A stretch of 64,000 bases of DNA from Antiquaquibacter metalliresistens (lineage in GTDB: Bacteria; Actinomycetota; Actinomycetes; Actinomycetales; Microbacteriaceae), in assembly GCF_029211225.1 (NCBI RefSeq), contig NZ_JARGEM010000006.1, positions 124,001 through 188,000 on the forward strand. The letters run 5' to 3'. The notes under the pieces were generated by a model. The model was not told the origin of the DNA, searched no databases, and saw only the letters and a list, made by a program, of their open reading frames with translations. This document shows positions 32,165-40,221 of the stretch, piece after piece. The translations under genes were made by a program, and so were the position numbers. Numbering within the stretch: position 1 is the stretch's first letter; every line of letters starts with the position of its first letter.

Positions 32165-34713
32165 GGGGCGTACGAAGGCGCTTGCGCCTCACCCTCGGAG
32201 CGGACGAGGCGTTCTGGGCGCGTGATCGCGCCGGCGTCATCGCCGACCTCGGCGCCACGGAGGCGGGCCTGAGCGACGAGCAGGCCGCCGTCGCCCTGCA
32301 GGCGCAGCGCTTGATGATGCGCGAGCGCCACCCGCACGGGTTCGCGCCCTGGCTGCGACTGCTGGTGGGGCAGTTCAGCAGTCCGATCATCCTCATCCTC
32401 GTGGCGGCGACGATCATCTCGATTATCGCGGGGGATGTGCTCGACGGCGTGATCATCCTGGTCATCATCCTTGCGAGCGGCCTCCTGGGTTACTGGCAGG
32501 AGTTCCGGGCGAACGAGGATGTCGCGGCACTCCTGAAGACCGTCGAGGTCACCGTTCCGGTGCTGCGCTCGGGGCGCGAGGTGGAGGTCCCGGTGCGCGA
32601 GGTGGTGCATGGGGATGTCGTGGTGCTACGCGCGGGTGGGATCGTGCCCGCGGACTGCCGACTGCTCGACTGCGACGAACTGCTGGTCGACGAGTCCGCG
32701 CTGACGGGGGAGTCCTTCCCGGTCGAGAAGCGCCCGGATGCCGTCGTGCCCGAGCAGTGCGAGCTCGGCGACCGACTGAACGCCGCATTCCTCGGCACTC
32801 ATGTGGTCAGCGGGAGCGGTCGCGCGGTCGCGGTGCGCACGGGGGCTCGCACGCAGTTCGGAGCGGTGTCGCATGAGCTGCAGACACGTCGCGTGGTCAC
32901 CGCCTTCACCCGGGGCACGACCCGATTCGGCCTGATGCTCGTGCGCCTTATGCTCGTGCTCACCGTCTTCATCTTCGTCGTCAACTGGGCGCTCGGGCGC
33001 CCGCTGATCGACTCGCTGCTCTTCTCGCTCGCCCTGGCCGTCGGCCTCACGCCGCAGATGCTGCCGGCGATCGTCTCCCTGAGCCTGTCCACGGGTGCCC
33101 GCCGCATGGCCAGGCAGCGCGTGATCGTCAAGCGTCTCGACTCGATCGAGGATCTCGGCTCCCTCACCGTGCTGTGCACCGACAAGACGGGCACGATCAC
33201 GGATGGTGCAGCGGTGCTCTCCTCCGCTCTCGATCCGGATGGCGCCGAGAGCGAGGAGGTGCTCTCACTCGCGAGTCTCAATGCCGGTCTGCAGGAGGCC
33301 TTTCCGAATCCGCTCGACACCGCGATCCTCGATCGGCGGCGTCCGCCCCAGTCGGCCACGCTGCTCTCCGAGAACCCCTACGACTTCACCCGCCGTCGGC
33401 TGACGGTGCTGGCCGCGGTCGGCGACGACCGTCTGCTGATCAGCAAGGGCGCGTTCGAGGGGATGCTCGACATCTGCACGACCGTGCGCATCGCCGGCGG
33501 CACCCAGGCCATCGACGCGCACCGGGATGCGCTGCGAACCAGGTTCCAGACCCTCAGCGAGCAAGGATTCCGGGTGCTCGGGCTGGCGACCAGGTCGATG
33601 CCCGAGAACGTCTCGGAGATCGACCTGAACGCGGAGACGCAGCTCGAGTTCCGTGGCTTTCTGGCCTTCCACGACCCGGTGAAGCCGGACGCCGCGGCCG
33701 CGATCGCCGAGCTGGAGTCCTTCGGGGTCGCGGTGGTCGTCATCACCGGCGACAACCACGTCGTGGCCGGAGCCATCGCGGCATCCGCCGGTCTCGATGC
33801 GAGCACCATCGTGACCGGTGCCGACATCGACGCGCTCGACGATGCCGCGCTCGCGCAGCGCGTGGTCGGTGTGAGCGTGTTCGCGGAAGTGGCGCCGTTG
33901 CACAAACGCCGGATCGTCGCGGCCATCCGCAGCAACGGCGAGACCGTGGCCTATCTCGGCGATGGGATCAACGACGCACCGGCGCTGCACGCCGCCGATG
34001 TCGGCATCTCGGTCAACACCGCTGTCGATGTGGCGAAGGAAGCCGCGACCGTCGTGCTGCTCGACAAGAGCCTCACCGCGATCACCGCCGGCGTCACCCT
34101 CGGCCGGGAGACCTTCGCCAACACGCTCAAGTACGTGCGCGTCACCACGAGCGCGAACTTCGGCAACATGATCTCGATGGCGGCCGCCAGCCTCTTCCTG
34201 CCGTTCCTGCCACTGCTGCCCCGCCAGATCCTGCTGCTGAACTTCCTCAGCGACTTTCCCGCAACGACGATCGCGGCGGACCGGGTGGACCCGGAACACC
34301 TGCAGCGTCCAGGCACGTGGGACGTTCGCGGCATCCGCAACTTCATGATCATCTTCGGTTCGATCTCGACCGCGTTCGATCTGGCCACCTTCGCGGTGCT
34401 CATCTGGGGTTTCGGGGCGGATGACACGCTCTTCCGCAGCGCGTGGTTCATCGAGTCGACGCTCACCGAGATCGTCGTGCTCATGTCGCTGCGCACCGCG
34501 CGGCCGATTCTGCGATCCAGGCCGGGGATCGGCCTGCTGATCTCCAGTCTGCTCGTCGCGATCATCACGGTGGCGCTTCCGTACATTCCGCCCGTCGCGG
34601 ACCTGCTCGGGCTCGCTCCGGTCGCGCTGCCGGTCGTGCTCACGCTGTTGGGCCTGACCGCTGCCTACCTGCTTGCCAATGAGCTGCTGAAGAAGCGATT
34701 CCTCGAGCGCTGA
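32161..34713 (+). CDS. mgtA: Mg2+-translocating type P-type ATPase (P3B/MgtA-like)
   Basis: An 850-residue cation-pumping ATPase in the cytoplasmic membrane. The N-terminal domain with HGFAPWLRLLVGQF precedes helices M1-M2; the actuator domain has LLVDESALTGESFPVEK. The phosphorylation motif is CTDKTGTIT with Asp341; ITGDNHVVAG and YLGDGINDAPALHAADVGIS form the hinge. The membrane motif GLTPQMLPAIV has Gln where Salmonella MgtA has Glu (PEML), and TGTIT replaces TGTLT. Overall similarity is to magnesium importers, but these changes make the transported ion less certain. ATG overlaps the epimerase stop. Confidence 0.85.
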   Translation: MRGVRRRLRLTLGADEAFWARDRAGVIADLGATEAGLSDEQAAVALQAQRLMMRERHPHGFAPWLRLLVGQFSSPIILILVAATIISIIAGDVLDGVIILVIILASGLLGYWQEFRANEDVAALLKTVEVTVPVLRSGREVEVPVREVVHGDVVVLRAGGIVPADCRLLDCDELLVDESALTGESFPVEKRPDAVVPEQCELGDRLNAAFLGTHVVSGSGRAVAVRTGARTQFGAVSHELQTRRVVTAFTRGTTRFGLMLVRLMLVLTVFIFVVNWALGRPLIDSLLFSLALAVGLTPQMLPAIVSLSLSTGARRMARQRVIVKRLDSIEDLGSLTVLCTDKTGTITDGAAVLSSALDPDGAESEEVLSLASLNAGLQEAFPNPLDTAILDRRRPPQSATLLSENPYDFTRRRLTVLAAVGDDRLLISKGAFEGMLDICTTVRIAGGTQAIDAHRDALRTRFQTLSEQGFRVLGLATRSMPENVSEIDLNAETQLEFRGFLAFHDPVKPDAAAAIAELESFGVAVVVITGDNHVVAGAIAASAGLDASTIVTGADIDALDDAALAQRVVGVSVFAEVAPLHKRRIVAAIRSNGETVAYLGDGINDAPALHAADVGISVNTAVDVAKEAATVVLLDKSLTAITAGVTLGRETFANTLKYVRVTTSANFGNMISMAAASLFLPFLPLLPRQILLLNFLSDFPATTIAADRVDPEHLQRPGTWDVRGIRNFMIIFGSISTAFDLATFAVLIWGFGADDTLFRSAWFIESTLTEIVVLMSLRTARPILRSRPGIGLLISSLLVAIITVALPYIPPVADLLGLAPVALPVVLTLLGLTAAYLLANELLKKRFLER

Positions 34714-34722
34714 TCCGATCGA

Positions 34723-34736
34723 GGGACCTTCGCCCT
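34723..34736 (+). promoter_or_regulatory. DosR/DevR-like box upstream of the debranching enzyme gene
   Basis: GGGACCTTCGCCCT matches GGGACTWWAGTCCC at 10 of 14 positions by my count. A CACGAT at 34759-34764 could be the -10, placing the site centre about 42 bp before the start point. Inference only. Confidence 0.4.
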
Positions 34737-34773
34737 GGTGTCAACGTGGCCGCGCGCGCACGATGGAGGCATC

Positions 34774-36894
34774 ATGGCAGGTTGGAACGAGGACACGCTC
34801 GCGGGCACCGCGGGACCGGATGCGGTGACGATCATCGAGGGCGCCGCATTCTGCGTCTCGCACGCGGACGGCGACATGGAGGCCGGTCGTCCGCACGGGC
34901 TGTTCATGTACGACACGCGCCTCGTCTCCACGTGGACGACGCGGATCAACGGTCACCCCATCGAGGTGCTCTCGGCGATGGTGCGCGAGCCGTACCACGC
35001 GACGCTGCTGGGTCGGGTGCATCACGGCGACGCCGAGCCGGATGGATCGCTGCTGGTGCGACGGGAACGCTGGGTGGGGGTTGGCCTGCGCGAGCGCATC
35101 GCACTCACGAACTCCTCGCCGGTGCCGGTCGAGGTGCTGCTCGAGGTGACGGTGGAGACCGACTTCGCGGACGTCTTCGACGTGAAGGCTTCCCGCCCGA
35201 TGCAGGCGCACACCCCCGAGGGTGCCACGGTGCTGCACGGCCTTGCCTTCGAAGGCGGTGCGGAGCACGAGTTCCGTGGGGTGATCGTCGAGTCCCCAGG
35301 TGCGGCCGTCGAGGGTCAGAGCCTGCTCCATCGCACCCGTCTCGGTGCGCATGAGACCTGGACGACGACATTCTCTGCGGTCCCCACCCGCTCCGGGGTG
35401 CCCATCGTGGCCCGCTCCGACGAGGAGCAGCCGCAGCACGAACGCGAGATCGAGCGCAGGTTCATGGCGTGGCACGAGGATGCGCCGTCACCGACGGTCG
35501 AGAACGATGCCATCGAGACGGCCATCCGGCGCGGTCAGTCGGATCTCGGCTCGCTGCGGATCTTCGACCCGGCGCACCCGGATCGGCAGGTGATCGCCGC
35601 CGGCGCCCCCTGGTTCATGGCGCTGTTCGGTCGCGACTCGATCCTCACCTCGATCATGTCGCTCGCGGTGGATCCGAGCCTGGCGCTCGGCACCTTGCGC
35701 ACGCTCGGCGACCTGCAGGGCAGCATCCACGATCCACGCACCGAGGAGCAGCCGGGCAAGATCCTGCACGAGGTGCGCCTCGGCGCGAGCGTCAATGCGG
35801 CCCTCGGCGGCCGAACGACCTACTTCGGCACGGTCGATGCCACACCGCTGTTCGTCGTGGCGCTGGGGGAGCTGGCCGAGTGGGGCGCTTCCACGGCCGA
35901 CATCGCGGCGCTGCTCCCGCACGCCGATCTCGCGCTGCGCTGGATGACCACGCACGGCGACGCGGACCGCGACGGTTTCATCGAGTACCAGCGCAGCGAT
36001 GAGCTCGGACTGCACAACCAGGGCTGGAAGGACTCCTGGGACGCCATCTCGTTCGCAGACGGCACGCTCGCCGAGCCGCCGATCGCGCTGTGCGAGGTGC
36101 AGGGATATGCCTACGCCGCGTTTCGGGCGCGCGCGGGGCTGGCCCGAGCCGTCGGGGACGCGGAGACCGCGGAGCGTTGGGATCGCGCGGCCGCGACGTT
36201 GAAGGAGCGCTTCAACGAGCAGTTCTGGATGGCCGACCGCCAGTATTTCGCCATCGCGCTCGATCGCGACAAGCGCCAGGTCGATGCCTGCGCCTCCAAC
36301 ATGGGCCATTGCCTGTGGAGCGGCATCGTCGACGACGACAAGGCGCCGCACGTGGCCGAGCGGCTGCTCTCGGACCAGATGTTCGGGGGCTGGGGTGTGC
36401 GAACCCTCGCGACCGACATGGCCCGATACAACCCGGCGAGCTACCACAACGGGTCGGTCTGGCCGCATGACAACGCGATCATCGCCGCGGGCCTGATGCG
36501 CTACGGATTCGTCGAGGCGGCACAACGCGTGGCGCTCGCGATCTTCGACGCGTCCGAGCACTTCGGCGCCAGGCTTCCCGAGCTCTTCTGCGGCTTCTCG
36601 CGCGAGAGCTACGAGCGGCCAGTGCCCTACCCGAACGCGTGCTCGCCCCAGGCATGGGCGGCCGCGGCGCCGATTTCGCTGGTTCGCACCCTATTGCGGC
36701 TCGAAGCCGATGTGCCCAACCGCCAGGTGTGGCTCGCCCCCGCACTTCCCGCGTCGTTCGGTGGCGTCCAGATCGACAATGTGCGGCTCGCCGGGGCTCG
36801 GGTGCGAGTGGAGGTCGCTGGGGGGATGACGCGGCTCTCCGGCCTGCCGGAAGGCATCAGCGTGCACGCCGTACCCCGGTACGGGGAGCGATAG
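34774..36894 (+). CDS. Glycogen-debranching-like amylo-alpha-1,6-glucosidase
   Basis: A 706-residue cytoplasmic enzyme. The N-terminal beta-sandwich (about 1-210) carries VTIIEGAAFCVSHADGD, GLFMYDTRLVSTW and IALTNSSPVPVEV, typical of the bacterial GDE_N_bis domain. The C-terminal (alpha/alpha)6 barrel (about 270-690) has GAPWFMALFGRDSILTS, DGFIEYQRSDELGLHNQGWKDS, and NGSVWPHDNAIIAAGL, the acidic residues of which are likely catalytic. The family is annotated as amylo-alpha-1,6-glucosidase/glycogen debranching; the true glucan is unproven. ATG 34774 follows GGAGG. A GT4 glycosyltransferase gene follows 4 nt later. Confidence 0.85.
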   Translation: MAGWNEDTLAGTAGPDAVTIIEGAAFCVSHADGDMEAGRPHGLFMYDTRLVSTWTTRINGHPIEVLSAMVREPYHATLLGRVHHGDAEPDGSLLVRRERWVGVGLRERIALTNSSPVPVEVLLEVTVETDFADVFDVKASRPMQAHTPEGATVLHGLAFEGGAEHEFRGVIVESPGAAVEGQSLLHRTRLGAHETWTTTFSAVPTRSGVPIVARSDEEQPQHEREIERRFMAWHEDAPSPTVENDAIETAIRRGQSDLGSLRIFDPAHPDRQVIAAGAPWFMALFGRDSILTSIMSLAVDPSLALGTLRTLGDLQGSIHDPRTEEQPGKILHEVRLGASVNAALGGRTTYFGTVDATPLFVVALGELAEWGASTADIAALLPHADLALRWMTTHGDADRDGFIEYQRSDELGLHNQGWKDSWDAISFADGTLAEPPIALCEVQGYAYAAFRARAGLARAVGDAETAERWDRAAATLKERFNEQFWMADRQYFAIALDRDKRQVDACASNMGHCLWSGIVDDDKAPHVAERLLSDQMFGGWGVRTLATDMARYNPASYHNGSVWPHDNAIIAAGLMRYGFVEAAQRVALAIFDASEHFGARLPELFCGFSRESYERPVPYPNACSPQAWAAAAPISLVRTLLRLEADVPNRQVWLAPALPASFGGVQIDNVRLAGARVRVEVAGGMTRLSGLPEGISVHAVPRYGER

Positions 36895-36898
36895 CGCC

Positions 36899-37909
36899 AT
36901 GCGCATCGGATTGATCGCCCCGCCGTGGCTCGCGATCCCGCCCGGAGCGTACGGCGGGATCGAGTACATGATCGAGGCGCTCGCGGTCGCGCTGCAGCGC
37001 GCCGGGCACGATGTGGTGCTCGCGGCATCGGGGGACAGCACCTGCCCGGTGCCCCGGCTCTCGGCGTTCCCCCCGTCGGACCCGCAGACGATGGGGCAGA
37101 GCCTGGCCGAGTTGCGGCACGTCACGCGGGCGTACCGCGAGCTGCACGACGTCGAGGTGATTCACGACCACAGCCTCATCGGCCCGCACTTGCGCGAGCG
37201 CCCGCAGGGCGTACCCGTGGTGACCACCGCCCACGGCCCCTTCACCCCGGCGATCCTCGACACCTTCACCGCCCTTCCTCGCGACGTCTCGGTGGTGGCG
37301 ATCTCGCGGCACCAGGCCTCCACGGCGTCCGGGGTGCCGATCGCGCGCGTCATCCATCACGGCATCGACGTGAGCACGATTGCGTTCGGTCCGGGCGCCG
37401 GCGGCTACGCGTGCTTCGTCGGACGGATGAGCCCGGACAAGGGCGTCGCGAGGGCGATCGATGCGGCCCGCCGGGTCGGAATGCCCCTGCGGATCGCCGC
37501 GAAGATGCGCGAACCGCTGGAACGGGAGTACTTCGAGGCCTGGGTGAGGCCGCAGCTCGGACCGGCGGTGGAGTTCCTGGGCGAGTTGACCCGGTCGGAG
37601 AAGGCGCAGCTGCTCGGTGGTGCGATCGCGCTCATCAACCCGATCGCCTGGGACGAGCCCTTCGGCCTTGTGATGATCGAGGCCCTCGCCGCAGGCACGC
37701 CGGTGGTCGCGACCCCGCGCGGATCCGCTCCCGAGATTATCGACTCCGGCCGCACCGGCTTCATCTGCAGCACCCCGGAGGAGTTCGATGCCGCGCTCGC
37801 ACGCGTCGCGGAGCTCGATCGGCGGGACTGCCGAAGGGAAGCGGAGGGGCGCTTCAGCGCGACCCGGATGGCGCGTGACTACGTCGAGCTCTACCGACAG
37901 CTCGCCTGA
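36899..37909 (+). CDS. GT4-family glycosyltransferase
   Basis: A 336-residue GT-B fold retaining glycosyltransferase. The N-terminal domain starts RIGLIAPPWLAIPPGAYGG with the glycine-rich acceptor loop. The C-terminal domain has the nucleotide-sugar-binding FVGRMSPDKGVARAIDAA and the EX7E segment EPFGLVMIEALAAGTPVVAT. No membrane helix or signal peptide is seen. It forms a two-gene unit with the debranching-like hydrolase, so both probably act on the same alpha-glucan or glycoside. Donor and acceptor cannot be named from sequence. Confidence 0.87.
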   Translation: MRIGLIAPPWLAIPPGAYGGIEYMIEALAVALQRAGHDVVLAASGDSTCPVPRLSAFPPSDPQTMGQSLAELRHVTRAYRELHDVEVIHDHSLIGPHLRERPQGVPVVTTAHGPFTPAILDTFTALPRDVSVVAISRHQASTASGVPIARVIHHGIDVSTIAFGPGAGGYACFVGRMSPDKGVARAIDAARRVGMPLRIAAKMREPLEREYFEAWVRPQLGPAVEFLGELTRSEKAQLLGGAIALINPIAWDEPFGLVMIEALAAGTPVVATPRGSAPEIIDSGRTGFICSTPEEFDAALARVAELDRRDCRREAEGRFSATRMARDYVELYRQLA

Positions 37910-37932
37910 ATGCGCGCGCGGCGCCACTGGCC

Positions 37933-37975
37933 CTGGAACGTGTGAAGCGCTAAGCTGGAACGTCGCAATTGCGAC
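37933..37975 (+). promoter_or_regulatory. rpsA promoter region with -10, direct repeat and palindrome
   Basis: TAAGCT (37951-37956) is a good -10. CTGGAACGT occurs at 37933-37941 and again at 37955-37963, a 22-bp period. The perfect 14-bp palindrome GTCGCAATTGCGAC (37962-37975) begins where transcription should start. The rpsA leader would be about 94 nt and lacks an obvious ribosome-binding sequence near the ATG. Confidence 0.45.
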
Positions 37976-38056
37976 TTCTATCCGCCTGCCATCGGCGAAC
38001 ACACCAAGCACCACCAGCCATGGCCTGATTCTGTCCCCATCCGGAGCAACTACTAC

Positions 38057-39523
38057 ATGACAATCGCAACGACCGCCACGGCCCCCAAGCAGATCGCGAT
38101 CAACGACATCGGATCCGCTGACGACTTCCTGGCCGCGGTCGAGAAGACGCTGAAGTTCTTCAACGACGGAGACCTCATCGAAGGTACCGTCGTCAAGATC
38201 GACCGGGACGAGGTTCTCCTCGATGTCGGTTACAAGACCGAGGGTGTCATCCCCTCCCGCGAGCTCTCCATCAAGCACGACGTGGACCCCACCGAGGTCG
38301 TCCAGGTCGGTGACACGGTCGAGGCCCTCGTTCTCCAGAAGGAGGACAAGGAAGGCCGGCTCATCCTCTCCAAGAAGCGCGCACAGTACGAGCGCGCCTG
38401 GGGCGATGTCGAGAAGATCAAGGATGCCGATGGCGTCGTCACCGGTTCGGTGATCGAGGTCGTCAAGGGCGGTCTCATCGTCGACATCGGCCTGCGAGGC
38501 TTCCTGCCCGCATCGCTCATCGAGCTGCGCCGTGTTCGCGACCTCACGCCGTACCTCGGCCAGGAGATCGAGGCGAAGATCCTCGAGCTCGACAAGAACC
38601 GCAACAACGTCGTGCTGTCGCGCCGCGCGCTGCTCGAGCAGACGCAGAGCGAGAGCCGCACGACCTTCCTCAACAACCTCGCCAAGGGCCAGGTTCGCAA
38701 GGGTGTCGTCTCGTCGATCGTCAACTTCGGTGCGTTCGTCGACCTCGGCGGTGTGGACGGTCTCGTGCACGTCTCTGAACTGTCGTGGAAGCACATCGAG
38801 CACGCCTCCGAGGTGGTCGAGGTCGGCCAGGAGGTCACCGTCGAGATCCTCGAGGTCGACCTCGAGCGCGAGCGCGTGTCGCTCTCGCTCAAGGCGACCC
38901 AGGAGGACCCGTGGCAGGTCTTCGCCCGCACCCACGCCATCGGCCAGGTCGCGCCCGGCAAGGTCACCAAGCTCGTTCCGTTCGGCGCGTTCGTTCGCGT
39001 CGCGGAGGGCATCGAGGGCCTCGTGCACATCTCCGAGCTCTCCGGCAAGCACGTCGAGCTCGCCGAGCAGGTCGTGTCGGTCGGCGACGAGGTCTTCGTC
39101 AAGGTCATCGACATCGACCTCGAGCGTCGCCGCATCTCGCTCTCGCTGAAGCAGGCGAACGAGGGCGTGGACCCCGAGGGCACCGAGTTCGACCCGGCGC
39201 TCTACGGCATGCTCACCGAGTACGACGACCAGGGCAACTACAAGTACCCGGATGGCTTCGACCCGGAGACCAACGAGTGGAAGGAAGGCTTCGAGGAGCA
39301 GCGCGCCAAGTGGGAGGCCGACTACGCGGCCGCCCAGGCCCGCTGGGAGCAGCACAAGAAGCAGGTCGCCGCGGCCGCGCTCCAGGAGGACATGCCCTCG
39401 ACGGGCGTGCCCGCCGGTGCGTCGTCGTTCTCGAGCGACGAGGCGTCCAGCACGGGCGGCACCCTCGCCGACGATGAGGCGCTTGCGGCGCTCCGCGAGA
39501 AGCTCGCGAGCAACAACTCCTAG
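38057..39523 (+). CDS. rpsA: 30S ribosomal protein S1
   Basis: mRNA-binding ribosomal protein with four S1 domains and 488 residues, the actinobacterial form (the E. coli protein has six). Domain starts are visible as GDLIEGTVVKIDRDEVLLDVG (~38), VVTGSVIEVVKGGLIVDIG (~125), GQVRKGVVSSIVNFGAFVDL (~210) and GQVAPGKVTKLVPFGAFVRV (~297). The C-terminus is rich in Trp/Glu, then Ser/Ala-rich and flexible. Like other S1 proteins it may regulate its own translation through its leader. A strong bidirectional hairpin follows. Confidence 0.96.
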   Translation: MTIATTATAPKQIAINDIGSADDFLAAVEKTLKFFNDGDLIEGTVVKIDRDEVLLDVGYKTEGVIPSRELSIKHDVDPTEVVQVGDTVEALVLQKEDKEGRLILSKKRAQYERAWGDVEKIKDADGVVTGSVIEVVKGGLIVDIGLRGFLPASLIELRRVRDLTPYLGQEIEAKILELDKNRNNVVLSRRALLEQTQSESRTTFLNNLAKGQVRKGVVSSIVNFGAFVDLGGVDGLVHVSELSWKHIEHASEVVEVGQEVTVEILEVDLERERVSLSLKATQEDPWQVFARTHAIGQVAPGKVTKLVPFGAFVRVAEGIEGLVHISELSGKHVELAEQVVSVGDEVFVKVIDIDLERRRISLSLKQANEGVDPEGTEFDPALYGMLTEYDDQGNYKYPDGFDPETNEWKEGFEEQRAKWEADYAAAQARWEQHKKQVAAAALQEDMPSTGVPAGASSFSSDEASSTGGTLADDEALAALREKLASNNS

Positions 39524-39534
39524 TCACCCACGAA

Positions 39535-39566
39535 CGAACGGCCGGTCCCTCGGGGCCGGCCGTTCG
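39535..39566 (+). terminator. Bidirectional terminator between rpsA and DUF4126
   Basis: Arms CGAACGGCCGGTCC (39535-39548) and 39553-39566 pair over 14 bp with one G-U and a CTCG tetraloop. Additional outer CGAACG/CGTTCG pairing is possible. It sits 11 nt after rpsA and 8 nt after the end of the convergent DUF4126 gene. Confidence 0.8.
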
Positions 39567-39574
39567 TCGTTCGT

Positions 39575-40177
39575 TCACACCGAGGTGCTCGCGGCCTCTC
39601 GCCTCCGTCGACCGCGCCGACGCAGCAGCAGCACGAAGCCGACCACCACGCCGCCGAGCGCCACGATCACCAGCACCGGGATCAACAGCGCGAGGAAGCT
39701 CAGGATGACGCTGCCGACGTCTTCGGCGGTGCTCACGACCGGCGCCGCGGCCCCCACGGTGACCGCATTGAGCGCGGGACGGGAGGCCATCTTGGTCACG
39801 TGCGTCACGAGCGCGAGCACGACACCGACGGCCACCGGCACCCACGCCGACGACGTGAAGAACGAGGCCGGATCGGTGACGACCGCGGTCTGCGAGGCGG
39901 CTCCCGTGCCGAAGGCGATGCCACCGGCGGCCGGTCGCACGATGGTCTGCAGCCAATCGTTCACCGAGTCCACGACCGGGATCTTGTCGGCGACGATCTC
40001 GATCACGAGCAGCACGCCGAGGATGCCGAGTACCCACTCGTTCTCCAGCCACGCCCACCCCGCCGGCAGCACGACAAAGTCGAGGAAGCGGCCGGCGAGA
40101 CCCAGGATCAGCAGCGGGATGTAGGCGTTCAGTCCGGCCGCCACGGCCAGCCCGGATCCGGTGAGCACCTCGAGCAT
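39575..40177 (-). CDS. DUF4126 membrane protein
   Basis: A 200-residue integral membrane protein of the DUF4126 family, function unknown. The N-terminal GSGLAVAAGLNAYIPLLILGLAGRF is the family hallmark. Several hydrophobic segments follow (ILGVLLVIEIVADKIP, VPVAVGVVLALVTHV, SFLALLIPVLVIVALGGVVVG region), then a strongly basic C-terminal tail (RRRGRRRREAA), which should stay in the cytoplasm. Its ATG has the strong ribosome-binding sequence AGGAGGG. It is transcribed divergently from coaE. Confidence 0.85.
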   Translation of the reverse strand: MLEVLTGSGLAVAAGLNAYIPLLILGLAGRFLDFVVLPAGWAWLENEWVLGILGVLLVIEIVADKIPVVDSVNDWLQTIVRPAAGGIAFGTGAASQTAVVTDPASFFTSSAWVPVAVGVVLALVTHVTKMASRPALNAVTVGAAAPVVSTAEDVGSVILSFLALLIPVLVIVALGGVVVGFVLLLRRRGRRRREAASTSV

Positions 40178-40205
40178 CGTCGCATCCCTCCTGCTGTTGC
40201 AGCCG

Positions 40206-40215
40206 AGGCTAGCAT
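40206..40215. promoter_or_regulatory. Overlapping divergent -10 elements (DUF4126 / coaE)
   Basis: TAGCAT (40210-40215, plus) ends 6 nt before the coaE ATG, so coaE is probably leaderless. TAGCCT (40211 to 40206, minus) would start the DUF4126 transcript with a leader of about 22 nt containing AGGAGGG. The two hexamers share the bases at 40210-40211, within a CTAG palindrome. Confidence 0.45.
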
Positions 40216-40221
40216 TGCAGG

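Noticed and set aside
31579-34713. A 1044-codon version of the MgtA-like ATPase
   Set aside because: The upstream extension overlaps the epimerase gene in another frame; the ATG at 32161 overlaps the epimerase stop as ATGA.
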